From assembly GCF_020740795.1 (NCBI RefSeq), contig NC_067285.1:20418241-20482240 (forward strand): DNA of 64,000 nucleotides, given 5' to 3'. Source of the DNA: Apus apus. Lineage: Eukaryota; Chordata; Aves; Apodiformes; Apodidae. The notes below the pieces were generated by a model that was given only the letters and a program-made list of their open reading frames with translations, was not told the DNA's origin and searched no databases. The translations under genes were made by a program, and so were the position numbers. Below are positions 47,345-60,100 of the stretch, piece after piece. How positions within the stretch are numbered: the stretch's first letter is position 1; each line of letters begins with the position of its first letter.

Positions 47345-48716
47345 AGCATTCATTTACAGGATGTATTTATTACACTGTAAAAAGTCCATTGGATTTTTAG
47401 CCATTTACTCTATATGTACACTGGTTGTGCTCCCACCACAGCCATAGGTTCCTCTCAGTACCAGTATACACTGGGTTGGAGTCATGCCCACGTCCCTCCC
47501 AGTCACCACTGGGATTTCCAAGATCGATATTATTAAGAATGTAGCCAACTAACCGAGAGGAAGAACAGAGATGCAGTGCTTGCCAGGCAGCCAGCTCTGC
47601 TCCAGGCATGAGGGGGTGGAAGCACAGGACATCCTTGCTGCAAGGCAGAAGCACAAGAATGACTACCAGGTCCTCAGCTGTAGGTGCATTTTAGGTGGAA
47701 GAGGTGGGCTTCCAACAATTAAAAGATGCAGAAGGGTGCAATTTCTGCAGTTGCCAAAAGAAAGCCCAGCAGACTTGCTGGGCATTTGTCAGCAGATGCC
47801 ACAGATCCCCACATCTCTAGCTGAAGAGGATGTTTTTATAAGGAATGGGGCTCGACACTAAGAGGCCAATGTAGGGAGTGGTGGACAACACAGCACTGTT
47901 GTGCATGCCAGGGGAGTGGGTCCCCAAGCCCTGTTTGAGACATGGCCATAGGGCTCTGCTCTCAGCTCACAGGACTCTGAATTTCCTTCTCATCTGCTCA
48001 TCTAGGCAGAGCCTTCTGAATTTGATCCATCCAACCAGAAAGCCTTATTTCATTTACAGGAAGGAGGAAAGCAGTGCTGGCCCCTACCAGGCTTCCCTGC
48101 TCCCAACTCCTGATCTGGCACGGGAATTGCTGTGACCCATGTTGAAGAAGGAAAGCATGTAGCTACAGCAGACAAGAAGCCCTACATAGCAAGCTGGGAG
48201 CTGCATGGTAAGCAATCCATATTTCTACAGAAAATTCTCAATCTGCTGAACCCAAACAAAACTGTGCAACCAGAAGCATGGGCAGGAAAGCTAGGGAATG
48301 GCTGGGGAATCATCCAGGGACTGAACTGAATAATCTGAGAGGCAGTCCTGTACTACAGCCCCTCTCTAGTGTGACATCCAAGAGTTTTCCCCCTTCACCA
48401 GATGAACTGGTGGCAGCTTGGTCCCAGGCTGCTGGGTGTGGGCATTGCCTGGCCCCTGAGATTGTGAAGGCAGGAAGGAGACTGGTCAGTGGAACCAGGC
48501 ACCCCTCCAAGAAGACAGGGATTTCTAGGCAGATTTCTAGGTGGTTGCCCCAGGCAGGGAGCAGAATGTGATATGCTCCAGGGGAATTGTGGCAGCAGCC
48601 TTTCTGCTCAGGTTAGCATCATCTTTTAAAAAAAACATGCCCACTACCAGAGAACATTTGGCCAGCATCCTCCACCCACAGAGCTTCCTCAGCAGACATT
48701 CTCAGACACCCCCAAA
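47345..48716 (-). other. GBF1: GBF1 3' untranslated region
   Basis: The sequence from the TAG to an AATAAA (minus strand, 47371-47366) is about 1.35 kb with no conserved frame. The extent is inferred from this signal. Confidence 0.6.
47366..47371 (-). terminator. GBF1 poly(A) signal
   Basis: TTTATT on the plus strand, AATAAA on the minus strand, followed in the transcript direction by TACATCCTGTAAATGAATG. It is the best placed signal after the GBF1 stop codon. Confidence 0.6.
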
Positions 48717-51700
48717 CTAATTGACTTCAGACGTTGTCATGGGGTCAGTGGGCCGTGGAGTAGCTAAGAGGGGAACAGGAGAGGTGGCTTCAATTAGGGC
48801 TGGGTTGAGAATGATTGGCAGAGTCATAGGTGGCACCCCAACCTGCAGGGGAGAGGCAAGTGGCTGCAGGATGAGTGGCGGCTGCGCTGTTGTAGGAGGC
48901 ATGTCTGTAACGGGGCTTGTCTTTGTTGGAGCTGATGCTGGGAAAGAAGGAGAGGCAGAGGTGCTGATGGTGGGTGAGGCAGGTACAGTGGCTCTCTCCA
49001 ACTCTGGAAGAAGGAAGAAACAAAATACATCCTTACACAGGCCCTGACAAAGTCACCTTTCTGATCAAAGTTAGGTAGGGCTGAAGGTCAACTCAGGGGC
49101 CTTTTCAGGCTTGCCCCTTCCACATACCTTCATATGAGGCCCTGAGGAGCAGGTGCTATCACAAGCATTCTACCCCACCCTCTGCCAACCCCAATAACCT
49201 CAGCAAAAAGGTCAGAACCTATCCATTTGGAAGTACAACAGTTCCACAACACCAGAGGCCTGGCCACTGGAGTTGATACTAAACCCAAGAAAAGCAGATC
49301 CACACCACCATGCCAGGAAGCCGATTCCAGAAAGCAGAAAATGGGACTCACCACTGGCAGCTAGTTCACAGGGCTTCTCCAAAGGAGCCAGGTGGGTGGC
49401 TGGTCTCACATCCCCTGCAGGAGAAGGGGGCAAGGCAGACACTATTGATTTCTGATGCTGCTGCTCCATTGGTATGCTGGGGACAGGATCTAGGAAAACA
49501 AAACCATCAGTGAGCCCACACACCAGTTTGCTCAGTCCTTTCACCCATCCTCAGTTTGCTCTCCTTGCACCAAGCTCCACAGCATCCTGCATCTATCATG
49601 TCATCAACATCCAGGCACTATGGCAGCTGGGTACTGGACAAAGCGCAAGCACTGGGTCCAAGACCTGTTTCTTTGAGGTTTCTCAGCCCCCTGTACCTTG
49701 GATGACTGTCTGTTTGAAGAGCTCATCCCGCAGCCTAGGTAAGAAACAGTCAATCCGCTCCCAGGTGATCTCCCAGAGATCTGAGTATCCCGTCCGTGAG
49801 TCAGCACTGTGGAATATCCCAGCTGTATCCATTACAAGCAGCATATTCTTCAGAGACTCTGGGATGGCCTCCAGCTGTAATCAGAGACACTCCTCAGGAT
49901 ACAGAGAATGGACATACGGCAATGAACAAAAGCTCAAAACAGCTGATGGGCTACCTTGGAAACAGACATCAAGGGGAGAGACCATGGGACGAAGTGGTTT
50001 TGGAAGGATTAAAAGGTTAAAACAACAAAACAAAGCACCTTTCAAGTTTAGAAGGTGAAAACTGATGAATGCTTGTTAAAAGCATTGTGGCAGCACTCTC
50101 ACCACCCTACCAGTAAGTCGCTGGAGCCAGCATGCATGTATTTGTCCATAAAGTCCAGGATTGTGAGCCACAGGGCAGCAAAGGTGGTCAGTGAGAGCAG
50201 TGGGGAGAGATGCTGTAGGAACACCTAGAAAAAAAACCACAACTGCGGTCAACAAATAGTATTAGGGCTGCTGCTTAGTTTGACAAGCCAGTCATGACAA
50301 TCTGGAATTCCCCCTCCTTGTGGCTGACTGGGAGCATGCACACACCCAGCCTGAGGATGACAGAGGCCTCCACTCTTCTGAGCTGCCTGTGTAGAGAAGT
50401 GGATCTTGCCTCCTTTGCATGAGGCCACTGCAGTCTGCATCACCACGTCTTCCAGCCCTTCCATATGCTCTGCTTTAAGCCAGTACTATCAGCTTGTGAC
50501 ATGCATCACCACTAGAACAGACTGTCTTCAACTAATGTTGGGTGTAATATTTGTCTCTCCATCCTTCCTAGTCAAAAACTCCTTCCTGACAACTTTTCCA
50601 AAGCCCAGGATCACAGAGACAGTTCTGGAAAGAAGGCACATCTAAACAGCAGAAGGTGGTGGAGAAGCTCAGCACTGGAAATAGTCAAACTAGCAAACTG
50701 ACACCCATCCAGATCAGAGATGCTGAGAAGCTAATGCAGCAAACACTTTGGTCTTCTTGAGGTACATGGTTTACCCTGAGCTTTCAGGCAGCAGATGCAT
50801 GAATACCTTGGAGAGTAGTGTTGAGGCTCTCATCCTGGTTTCTTCCATTCCACCAACATCAGCGGGGCTGATGTTCTCAAGTAGCTTGGTTAGCAGAGGG
50901 AATAGCACCTGTTGGATCAGATACATTGATATTTCAGAGCTGAAAAATGACTGATCATGACTGAGATTTGCACAGCCTTACAGGAAGCAGCTGGCTTTTG
51001 GGACTGGTGGCTTCAAGGCACAGACTACAGAAGAAGCAATGGGAAGTGAATATAATTTTGATATTCCAAGAGGCTCAGTCAGAAGCCTAAGCAGAGAAGA
51101 ACTTTTCAGAGGATCAGAGTAGGGAACGCCTTGTTTGTTCTGGTAAACAAGCTGCTCAAGAAGACTGCTGCCACTCCCACAGGGCTTTGCTCTTCATCAC
51201 AATGCTGTCCTGCCTACATGCCCAACCCAGCCCAGCCTGAAGGTTACCTTGTTGAAGCAGGACTCCCATTCCAGGGCATCCAGGGCCTGCAGGTCATGTA
51301 CCAGGAGGGCCCGCTGCAAGTAAGTGAGTGCCTGCATCCGTACCGGGCGTCGGGCATCACAGCACAGCCAGGCAATACCTGCAAGACAGGAATTCAGAAC
51401 AAATCCCACAGGGAAAGTGTCACATCCCTACTTCCCCAGTCTAGTGTGAAAAGTAGAATGAAGATCAAAAGCTCTCTGAGGGAAATAAATAAATAAATAA
51501 TGCTTTTTCCATGCCACAGACTGGGAATCTACTCTCAGGTCTATAAGCAAGCTGGCAGCTAACACACGACAAAGATACCTTTCTGGATTTGATCCAAGTT
51601 CTTTTTCAATTACAACAGACCCTAAAAATCAACCTCTGCCTGCTTTCTGCAGTTAGTTCTTGGCTCCTCAACTTCCTGAGTGCTGCCATTATTCTAGAAG

Positions 51701-54117
51701 TGTCTCTTCTCTCTCTTATCACAAGGGGATGTCTTTACCCTGTAGCAAAGGACACCAGCAGTTGGACCAGAGTGTTCGGGAATCAGCTTCTATCTTCCTC
51801 CCTGCTGTCTCCAGATGGCGTTGCTCCTCTGCCCAGGAGTTGTAGATGGTGGCTGCTCGTGTGTGCAAGGTGTGCATGAGGTCCAGGAGCTGCAAGTCAA
51901 GCATCGCGTTAAGCAACACACAGGATCTAAATTTTTGAAGCAGCCCTGGTCTCTGCTCTTCCCCAAACCAATGCTAAAAAGCTGCTCAAGCCTGCTTCCT
52001 GTGTGTACATAACCATGTATATACATACATGGTGTCAGGCCTTGCTCTCTGTGCCTTCCCTAAGTGGTGAAGTGCCAGGCATCTTCAGCAAGATTCGTCA
52101 GTTCAGTAGCCATGTCAACCCCACCTCTGAGGAACAGCATCTCAATCGTGCCAGGAGCAAGAATGGAGCTTTTGCTGGCACAGAGCACTGACTCTCCCAG
52201 GCAGAGAGAGAAACCCAGTGATTCAGCTATGATGTCCAGGGATAACTCTCTGCAATCTTTTTCTTCCCCCCCCCCCCCCCCAAGCAAAAGGCATGAAGCA
52301 CATACAAAGCTACCTCAGAAGACAGCATTCAAGTCACTTTACTATTGAATTGAAGTCCAACAACCTGGCAGCCAGCAGGGCTGTGCCTTCGCACCTTTGC
52401 AGTACCAGCTGGAGAGAGAAATGATTCCCTCGTCCCAGTCCTCTGTACTTGAAGCCCACAGGACTTTTCCCTCCCCACAAGCTCAGATGCCCTGTTGGAT
52501 TCCACACTAATCCTACATGAACCTCATGTCTCCAAATGCCCTTGATCCACATCCATCTTACTATAGTGACTCACAGCTTCAGATTCCACCCTCCTTCTTT
52601 TCAGAGGACTTCTCTCTCCACTCCTATTCTGCTTTTGCCTGTCCAAATTGCAGTCTTCCTGGTTCACTGCAGAACCACATACTGCTGCCAGAGCCACCCT
52701 CGGCCATCCAGTGCCTACTGACCCAGGATGCAACCTCCTCTCAGCCTATGAAAAATCCCAGTGATTCCCTAGCATGGCGTTGAGAATGGGAAAGGAGAGG
52801 AGGAAATCCTTGCTATACTTACGTCCTGACTAACCTGTAAAGACACAGTGTGGTAGCTGGCAGGGATGCTCTCATCCTCGTCCTCATCACTATGTGTGTG
52901 TGCCTGGTGCTGGCTCAAGGCCCGTGATCGCCGTGTGGAGCTCTCCTTTGGCTTTTTTTTTAACCGACTGGATTTACTGTCATACCTGTGGCTCTTCCCC
53001 CTCTTCTCCTGGGACTTGTAGCCTAGAAAGTGAAAGGCAGCAACATATTATATACACACTCCATCACAACATTTTCTGCCTTTCAACACGTCCATCAGCC
53101 ACCTTTTGATATCACCAGCAGAGGGCCCTGTCCTGTGAAATGACAACTACTTGCTTAAAAAAGTACCCAGCACCCCTCAGAAACAGCCTTCAGCAATAGC
53201 TGATACTGCTGCCTCCACATCAGCTCCAGACCTCCCCTTCATCTCAGAGAAAGGACTAAGAATAAGGTTCCTGCTGCCAGCAGGATCCAGGGCACTTTTC
53301 TCACAGCAGATAATTTTCTGGGGGCTGGGGACTTGTTCCCTGACAGTACACTGCACTTCTTGCTGACAGACCACCCCAAGCCCAATCCTGATTGTCAAAC
53401 CAAGGGCCATCTTACCCCCATTCAAGCTCGCCTCCACAAAGATGCGGATGGTTTTGACACAAAGCTCAAAGTTCTCAGGTGTAACATGGGCAGCATCTCG
53501 CACGATGAAGGACAGGGACTCCACACACTTCATGAGAGACTTTGTGTCATGCGGGCCCAAATCCAGCCCCACGGTCAGGCTGTACTGGTTGACGAGAGGA
53601 GATGGCCCCAGCCTGCTGAGACCAGCAGTGGATCTGGAGGTGTCAATGTCATCTTTCCCCACCTGCAGAGTACAGCAAGAGGGTAGCATCAGAGGGTAGC
53701 ATAACAAGTGGCACCTCATGCACATCCTGAAAGGGTCTTTCTTTTGAAGACAGCAGGTAACATGTCTGTAGGATCCAGTTCCCTTTCTTCCTAATTTGCC
53801 TCCAAGCTTTGTCCTTTCCACCTGCATCTCTTCCCTGTCCTTTTTACACTGTCAGCTTTTCCTGCTGTCTTAGTGTTCTCCCTATCACACCCTCTGCCCA
53901 CAACCATGCTAGGAGTAGTCTTCTTCAGGCACGGGAAGTCCATTGCTACTCACCACTAGCCAGCCACTGTTCATGACATCCACATCTGTCACCGAGCGAT
54001 GCATCTTGCCTGGCTTCCCATGGTCTGTGTATACCTCTGAATCAGAGGTGTAGCCACGGTCCAGGCTCATGTCACTTGGATGATAGGAGGAGGAGACCTC
54101 ACTGTCTGACTGAGCAC
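48717..54117 (-). CDS. GBF1: GBF1 exons for the acidic linker, HDS3 region and proline-rich tail
   Basis: Exon 54117-53954 holds a Ser/Asp-rich linker ([17 protein letters not shown]). Exon 53662-53416 gives [20 protein letters not shown]. Exon 53022-52823 gives a basic then acidic low-complexity stretch ([35 protein letters not shown]). HDS3-type helices follow ([80 protein letters not shown]). The last two exons encode the variable tail, which becomes conserved again at [20 protein letters not shown]. Confidence 0.94.
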
Positions 54118-57100
54118 CTTCAAGACAAAAGTCATGGGTTTTTTAAATCAAAGCCAAACTAAGAACTTTGAAGAGTAGCTGTGAATAAGGGAGAAGCAAT
54201 CCAGGTTAGTCATATCAGCATCAGCTAGGAATCACCAGTGGGCTCTGGAAGAAACTGGGCCTAGGCCTCTCTGCCTGTGAGAGGAAGAAGAGCTATGACA
54301 GAAGCATGCACAGGAGACAGTAGGAAACACAGAGTTTCGACACAGTTTCTCCCCTGTAGGTATGTTTGGTTTTCCCCCTCAGAGGGAAGGAGCTTTCCAT
54401 CCCCTGCTATGGCATCTGTCAGGCTGACCGTAGATTAAAAAGGGGCAGGAAGTCCAGCACTTTGACCCTGGGGGAGGAATCAGAGGTACTATACACTTTA
54501 AGAACTACTGGAGGTGGTAGGTTCAGCCAAGACCATGCCAAAAGCACAACATGGAATGACAGGACTTGTGTAGGGCCTCTGGAGTCACTCTGTTCCACGC
54601 CAATACTGGTAAAGTCTTTCTCATTAACAGCAACCCACAGTAGCATGTTCCACTCCTGTCACGTCTACCTTGCTTGACCTTTTGAATAACCTTAAATTTC
54701 ACACATCTCAAGCACAGAAATCTTTGCAAGGGCCAAACTTAAGCCACTGATATGTTATTTAGAAGCAAAAATCATTTTTTTTCAATAATTCAACAACATC
54801 CAGAAACTCACTAGCAGAGACAGACTTGATGTGAACACAGTGCACTGAACATTTTCAGGAGGTAAAGAGAACTAATGTTCTGATATGCAAGGTGCCACAG
54901 TCAAGTAGTTTCTTCAATCAGCCAAGACAGAAGCAGGGAAGGAAAAATAAAAGAGAAGACAGCCCAGCATTAACCCAGAAGGCTAAGGCCATAAGGGTTT
55001 TGAAAAATGAGGTTTTTCCAATCTGTCTACCACAAAGCATCAGGATCTAGCAAGGAAGTTATAGAAAAGCAAAGAGGAAAATTAAGGCCTCTGGAAAAGT
55101 CTTTCCTTGCTGTTTGCTTCAAAACTCTGAAGCTGTCAGCCTCAAATACATTGCCAGCTGGCTAAAACAAAGCAGGAAGCATTTGCTGAAAAGACCATCT
55201 TTCTAACACAGTTAAGAGAAGTAGAAAATAGTGGGTTGGACTTGTGGGAATGGTTTGGGCACTCTGAACACAAATGGATTTAGACACAGAATTTGAAAGA
55301 ACAACTTTACGAGATCCTTAAAATGGGAACAGAAAGAATTCAATCCCACAAAAGGAGTAAGTATGACAGGACCAACAGCTGAGTTTATATTACAAACCCA
55401 GATGAAAGATTAAGGCTATATTACCCAAGGCACCAGAACCACAACCAGCAGAAAATGTTCCTTGGGTAGAGCAAAGACCTTCTACAGCTGCTACAACAGA
55501 TATCAGTTTTCCTCCCACTGCTCCCTCAGGGACTAGCACCTGGACTGCTGCTCACAGAGCAGGATGAGATGGCAGAGTAGAGACAGGGAAAGACCATGGG
55601 GTAGGAGTGAACAGCAGGTGCTGGTCTTTAATCTTGCTAATGTAGTTTAATATCAGCTCTGTTTTCTTGCAGTCCCCTTTGCTAATTGAAAAGCTTGAGG
55701 AAGCAGCTGCTTATCTGGCAGGCAGGCATCAGATTTCCTAGCAAAAGCTGGCCTGTCTTACCTGTGTCGTTATCTGTCCTTGCTGTAACCTGCAGGGCTG
55801 CAGGTGGCTTCACCCCCGACCCAATACACTCCAAGAGGGTGAAGAGTGTGTACCAGTCATCCCCAGAGTGAATGTTGGCAGCATTGGTTTTCAGGAGTTC
55901 ATGGAGGCCATAGGCAACCTCATGGCTAACTCTGGACAGCACATGTGGCTTCATCATGAGCAGGATACGTAATGAGAGGAGAACCTGGTCAGAGAATGAG
56001 ACGGACATTCAAACCCTATTATTAATGCTGCATTCTCCAGCAAAGTCCCCGTTTGTTGATTTAAAGCCACTTAAAACTGCTGTTTGTTGTTACCCACAGT
56101 AGACAGGTTAAATGTGGGCCCATCCAACAGCAATTGGTTCCCTGTGTTGACAGGTGTCACAGAGCCCCAGGAATCCCTTACCTGCGCGCTGATTTCTTCC
56201 CGACGAAGGAGCCGAATCGCTAATCTCAGCAGCCCCACCACTGCCCTCTCCACCAAGAAGCAGAACTCCATGGCGTGGACACAGAGATGGTAGAGATGGT
56301 CTCGGACAGTTTGCCAGACACAGGTGACACGGTCCCTAGCCACAACAAGGAGGAAGGAAAGGGTAGGATGAAAGGAGATGAGACAAGAGGGATCCAGCTA
56401 TCTCTCCCAGAATTCCTGACAACCTAGTATTTCTTCATTTCAGTGCAAAACTCCAGGCAGGAGATGTAAGAACAGACACATAGACACAACAAAACCATCA
56501 CATTTCTTATTTACTTCATTACTTGCGAATCAATCAGGTGGGAGAATTTTCCCTCCAGAGTTTTGCTTATGTTCTCCAAATCTCAGGATATCAAGCAATA
56601 ATTCATGGGAGAATACCCCCTCTGTTTGCACATGCTAGAGTGGAATTGCTAAGCCCTGAAATTAACAGCTACATGCTATTTCAGCTGGCAAGCACATAAG
56701 GAACTCATTCTCTGGACCCAGGCATCAGCTGCAGTAAAGCAGGAATGTAGTTCAAGGTCATACCTATTCTCTAGCACAATCCTCAGAAGCATCTCTAAGC
56801 AGAATGCAGCATCCTCTTCATCGTATGTCTCCTCATCAGGAGTCACGGAGATTAGAGCCTAAAAATACCAGGAAATGTTTGTGAATCACAAGCCCCCCAA
56901 ACTGGGGGACCAACAAGTGAGGATCAACAGAATGCTTTGGATCTGGGTAAAACCGCACACCACTGTCTGGTGAGGTCATGCATAGTCCATCAAAAATGCG
57001 CTGGATGGAGGTCAAGCTAAATATTTGGGAAATTCTAATTTTTTTTTTTATTATGCAGGATGCAACACAAACTTAAAAGATGTTAAATACTGACAAAGTC

Positions 57101-60100
57101 TCTCAGATGGAGAGGAATTCTGAAAGCCAGCAGCTTCTTGCTAAGAATATGCAAAGCACAGAAAAGGCAAACATACCCTAGGCAGACTATAAATACTAGA
57201 ACTATTCCTCTCAAGCCATCAGCTTGCATATGAAGGGAGAACTTCTGATGTACTAGGGATAAGAGCAAAATGCTCCCCCAGAGCTGAGAAGCCACACAAA
57301 AACCGAGTCACCAGTTCTCCATGTGGGCCTGCAACGTAGTGGTCCTTCTGTGATCCAAACAGCAGGTTCTGCTGTGGCTGTTTCAAGTATTGTTCTTTGG
57401 GGTTCACTCACTTACCATCCTTATTTTGAAACTCGATACCTATTCTTCCAAAACCTTCACAGCAAGCCTTGATAAATAAACCTTTCCTTTGTTTTAGCAC
57501 AAGTCTCAATAGTGTCATGTGCCCTATTGATGAAGCCAGTCAATGGCAATTATAGCAGCCTGAAGAGAAAGGCACTTGCACTTTAAGAAGCCATGAAATT
57601 AGGCAGCACACACTGCCAGTCCACACAGCACCCCTGCAAGGGTCACACTGCACTGTTTGCTTTTGGAAGTGGTGAGCAGCAGCCAGATCCTTTCCACACC
57701 CTGGAGTGGTCTCAAACTCCACGCTAACCTGAGAAGCCTCTACCAGAACCAGGGAAGTATTTCTGTACAGCTCCTGCCTCTAAAGTAGCCTTTTAGAATG
57801 TCCTCATTATGCACACAGTACACCAGAAAATATGAAAAAGCATAATTTTAAGCTCCTACACAGAACGATGCATATTTTCAAGCACTTATCATGATCTCCT
57901 CTAGGATTTTAGAATGTATTCCACAATTTAATGTCTTCCTCAAGTACTAAAGCAATTGTGGCTGCCAGCATAGAAGTCACATGTAACAGTTGAACTAATG
58001 ATTGGTTTCATAACCCATATAGGTCCAAGACCTCCTGTGGAGACAGAGAAGCTAGATGAGTAGACAGCTCATATTTATGATCATGCATAGCACACTTGCT
58101 CCATTACCAGTTCAACCCCTTGCCCAGTATCTCTCTTACCTTCATGAGCTCCTGGAGGGATTCAAGTTGGAGGAATTTGCTTTCTGTGATCAACTTCTCA
58201 GGATCACATTGCTGCAAAAAAACAGAAAAGAGGACTTGTGTATCTGGCGGATGGGGAAAGCATACAAACAGATCCTCCAGAAACACAGATTGTTCCCAGG
58301 AAAGATACAGATAGTGGCTTTGCACAACTACCTGGAGGAAAACTCCTGCTGGCTAGTTCACATCTGTTACCTTTAACAGACCTGATGTGTGCTAGACAGA
58401 TTTTAACAGATAAGTCCTCTGTCCACATCCTGCTCAAACCCCAAGTTCAGATTTTGTTGGCACCATACACCTTAACACTGTATTGGAAAGGAGTAGTCAT
58501 TTGTGAATTTATTAATTTGTCTTCAATTATAGGACTGTGATGCCAAGGGCAGATCCCAGCCTCTTGTGAATAATCCTTTCTGGTTTCCTGTGTTACTACA
58601 TTTGTGCATGATGACACATAGGACCCTTTAGCTCTCAATGCAGGTATGTTCCTCTGTAGTTTCTTTTCATTCCCAAGTCCTCTGGATGCATCATTTTAAG
58701 CTTCTGTTGCTGTTACCCACATAGTACTGTCACAAAGAACAAAAGCAGGTTCCTTTACAGCCTGCATGTTACCTTTATGCACTCCAGAGCCACCCGCTTT
58801 GCTTCCTGTGTCTCTGTAGATGGCCCTCTCATACCAGATTGCTCTGTCCCACTGAGGGTTAGCCAGCTAACAAAACTCAGCACTGTGGATTCACCACTGC
58901 AAATCAGAAGACACCAAAATCAGTGAGAAAACAAGAAACATATTATTCTCCGGCTTTGGCATAAAAAGCTGGAGAACCACTTTAGCACCACTCACCGGTT
59001 AGATGGTGTCTCCTCACGTTGCAAATAGATTTTGCCATTAGGATCAACAAAGTCTTCAACCTGGAAGACAGACCACAACATGTATACGATGATCAGTTGT
59101 CTAGTCCTTTGTAGCCTTCCCATTTGACACCGTAAAGTTTCACATAGTGATGAAACACCACACCAATCACTTGTGGGTAGGCAGTCAAGCCCAGCTCTTT
59201 GCCCCCTCACCCTTTCAGTAAAGTGTCACGCTCATCTGGCACTACCAATGCTGTGCTCTAATATTTCATGCCTATAAGCATGTCCCTCTTCTGCACAATA
59301 GTAAAAATCTGTTCAAGTAAAATGAATGCTGGAATTTTTCAAGTCCAACAAAAAATAAAACAAGAAAAATGAAACCCTATGAAAGAAGGTAGAGCCTGCA
59401 GATAACTTAAACATTACACCCTTTGCAGGCTTTCTAGCTCTGTACATGCTTTACCAAAGCCAGGCCTTTGCAAGAGAGGTCTCCTTGTCTTTGAACTGGT
59501 TCTGTGGAAAGCCGTGTTCCCACTCCCATACTCTTCAATTACCCACAGACTGGCTATTTTTACCTCCACCATGGCCTTGGGCAGCAGCTCTGCTCGGAAA
59601 AGCTGTAGCATGGCCTCCATGATGTTTTTCCAGCCTTCTCGCAGAATGTCACCATGGCGATGGGCCAAGTGAAACACAGTCTTTGCTGCAATATGGGCCT
59701 TGGGATTACTTCCAAAAACAGTGGGCAGGTTCTCAATAGACTGTAGGAAAGAAAAGGGGGTGGCAATCAGTCAGCAAGAGATGTTTTCTTTTCAAAACAA
59801 ATTAGGGCAGACTGTTCAGAACCGGTTACGGGAAAGACAACAATTCTGTGTATGATGCTTGGATAACTCCTCAGCTCATATTCACTTTGCAGAAAAACAA
59901 GGACAAGGCTTACCTGATACAAGCTGAGTCACTGAACCACCTAGCCATAAGGTCTCCAAGAACAACAACAATACAGAACATTTTGAAACTGCTTGCTGAA
60001 AACTCACTAACACTAGTTTATTCTACAATGGAAACACATTACAGGATCAAATCCTTCCACAAAAAGCACCGTATCTCCTCTGGAAGGACCAATTACCCTG

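Noticed and set aside
52266..52283. C homopolymer run in a GBF1 intron
   Set aside because: A simple homopolymer, possibly length-uncertain in the assembly, with no associated feature.
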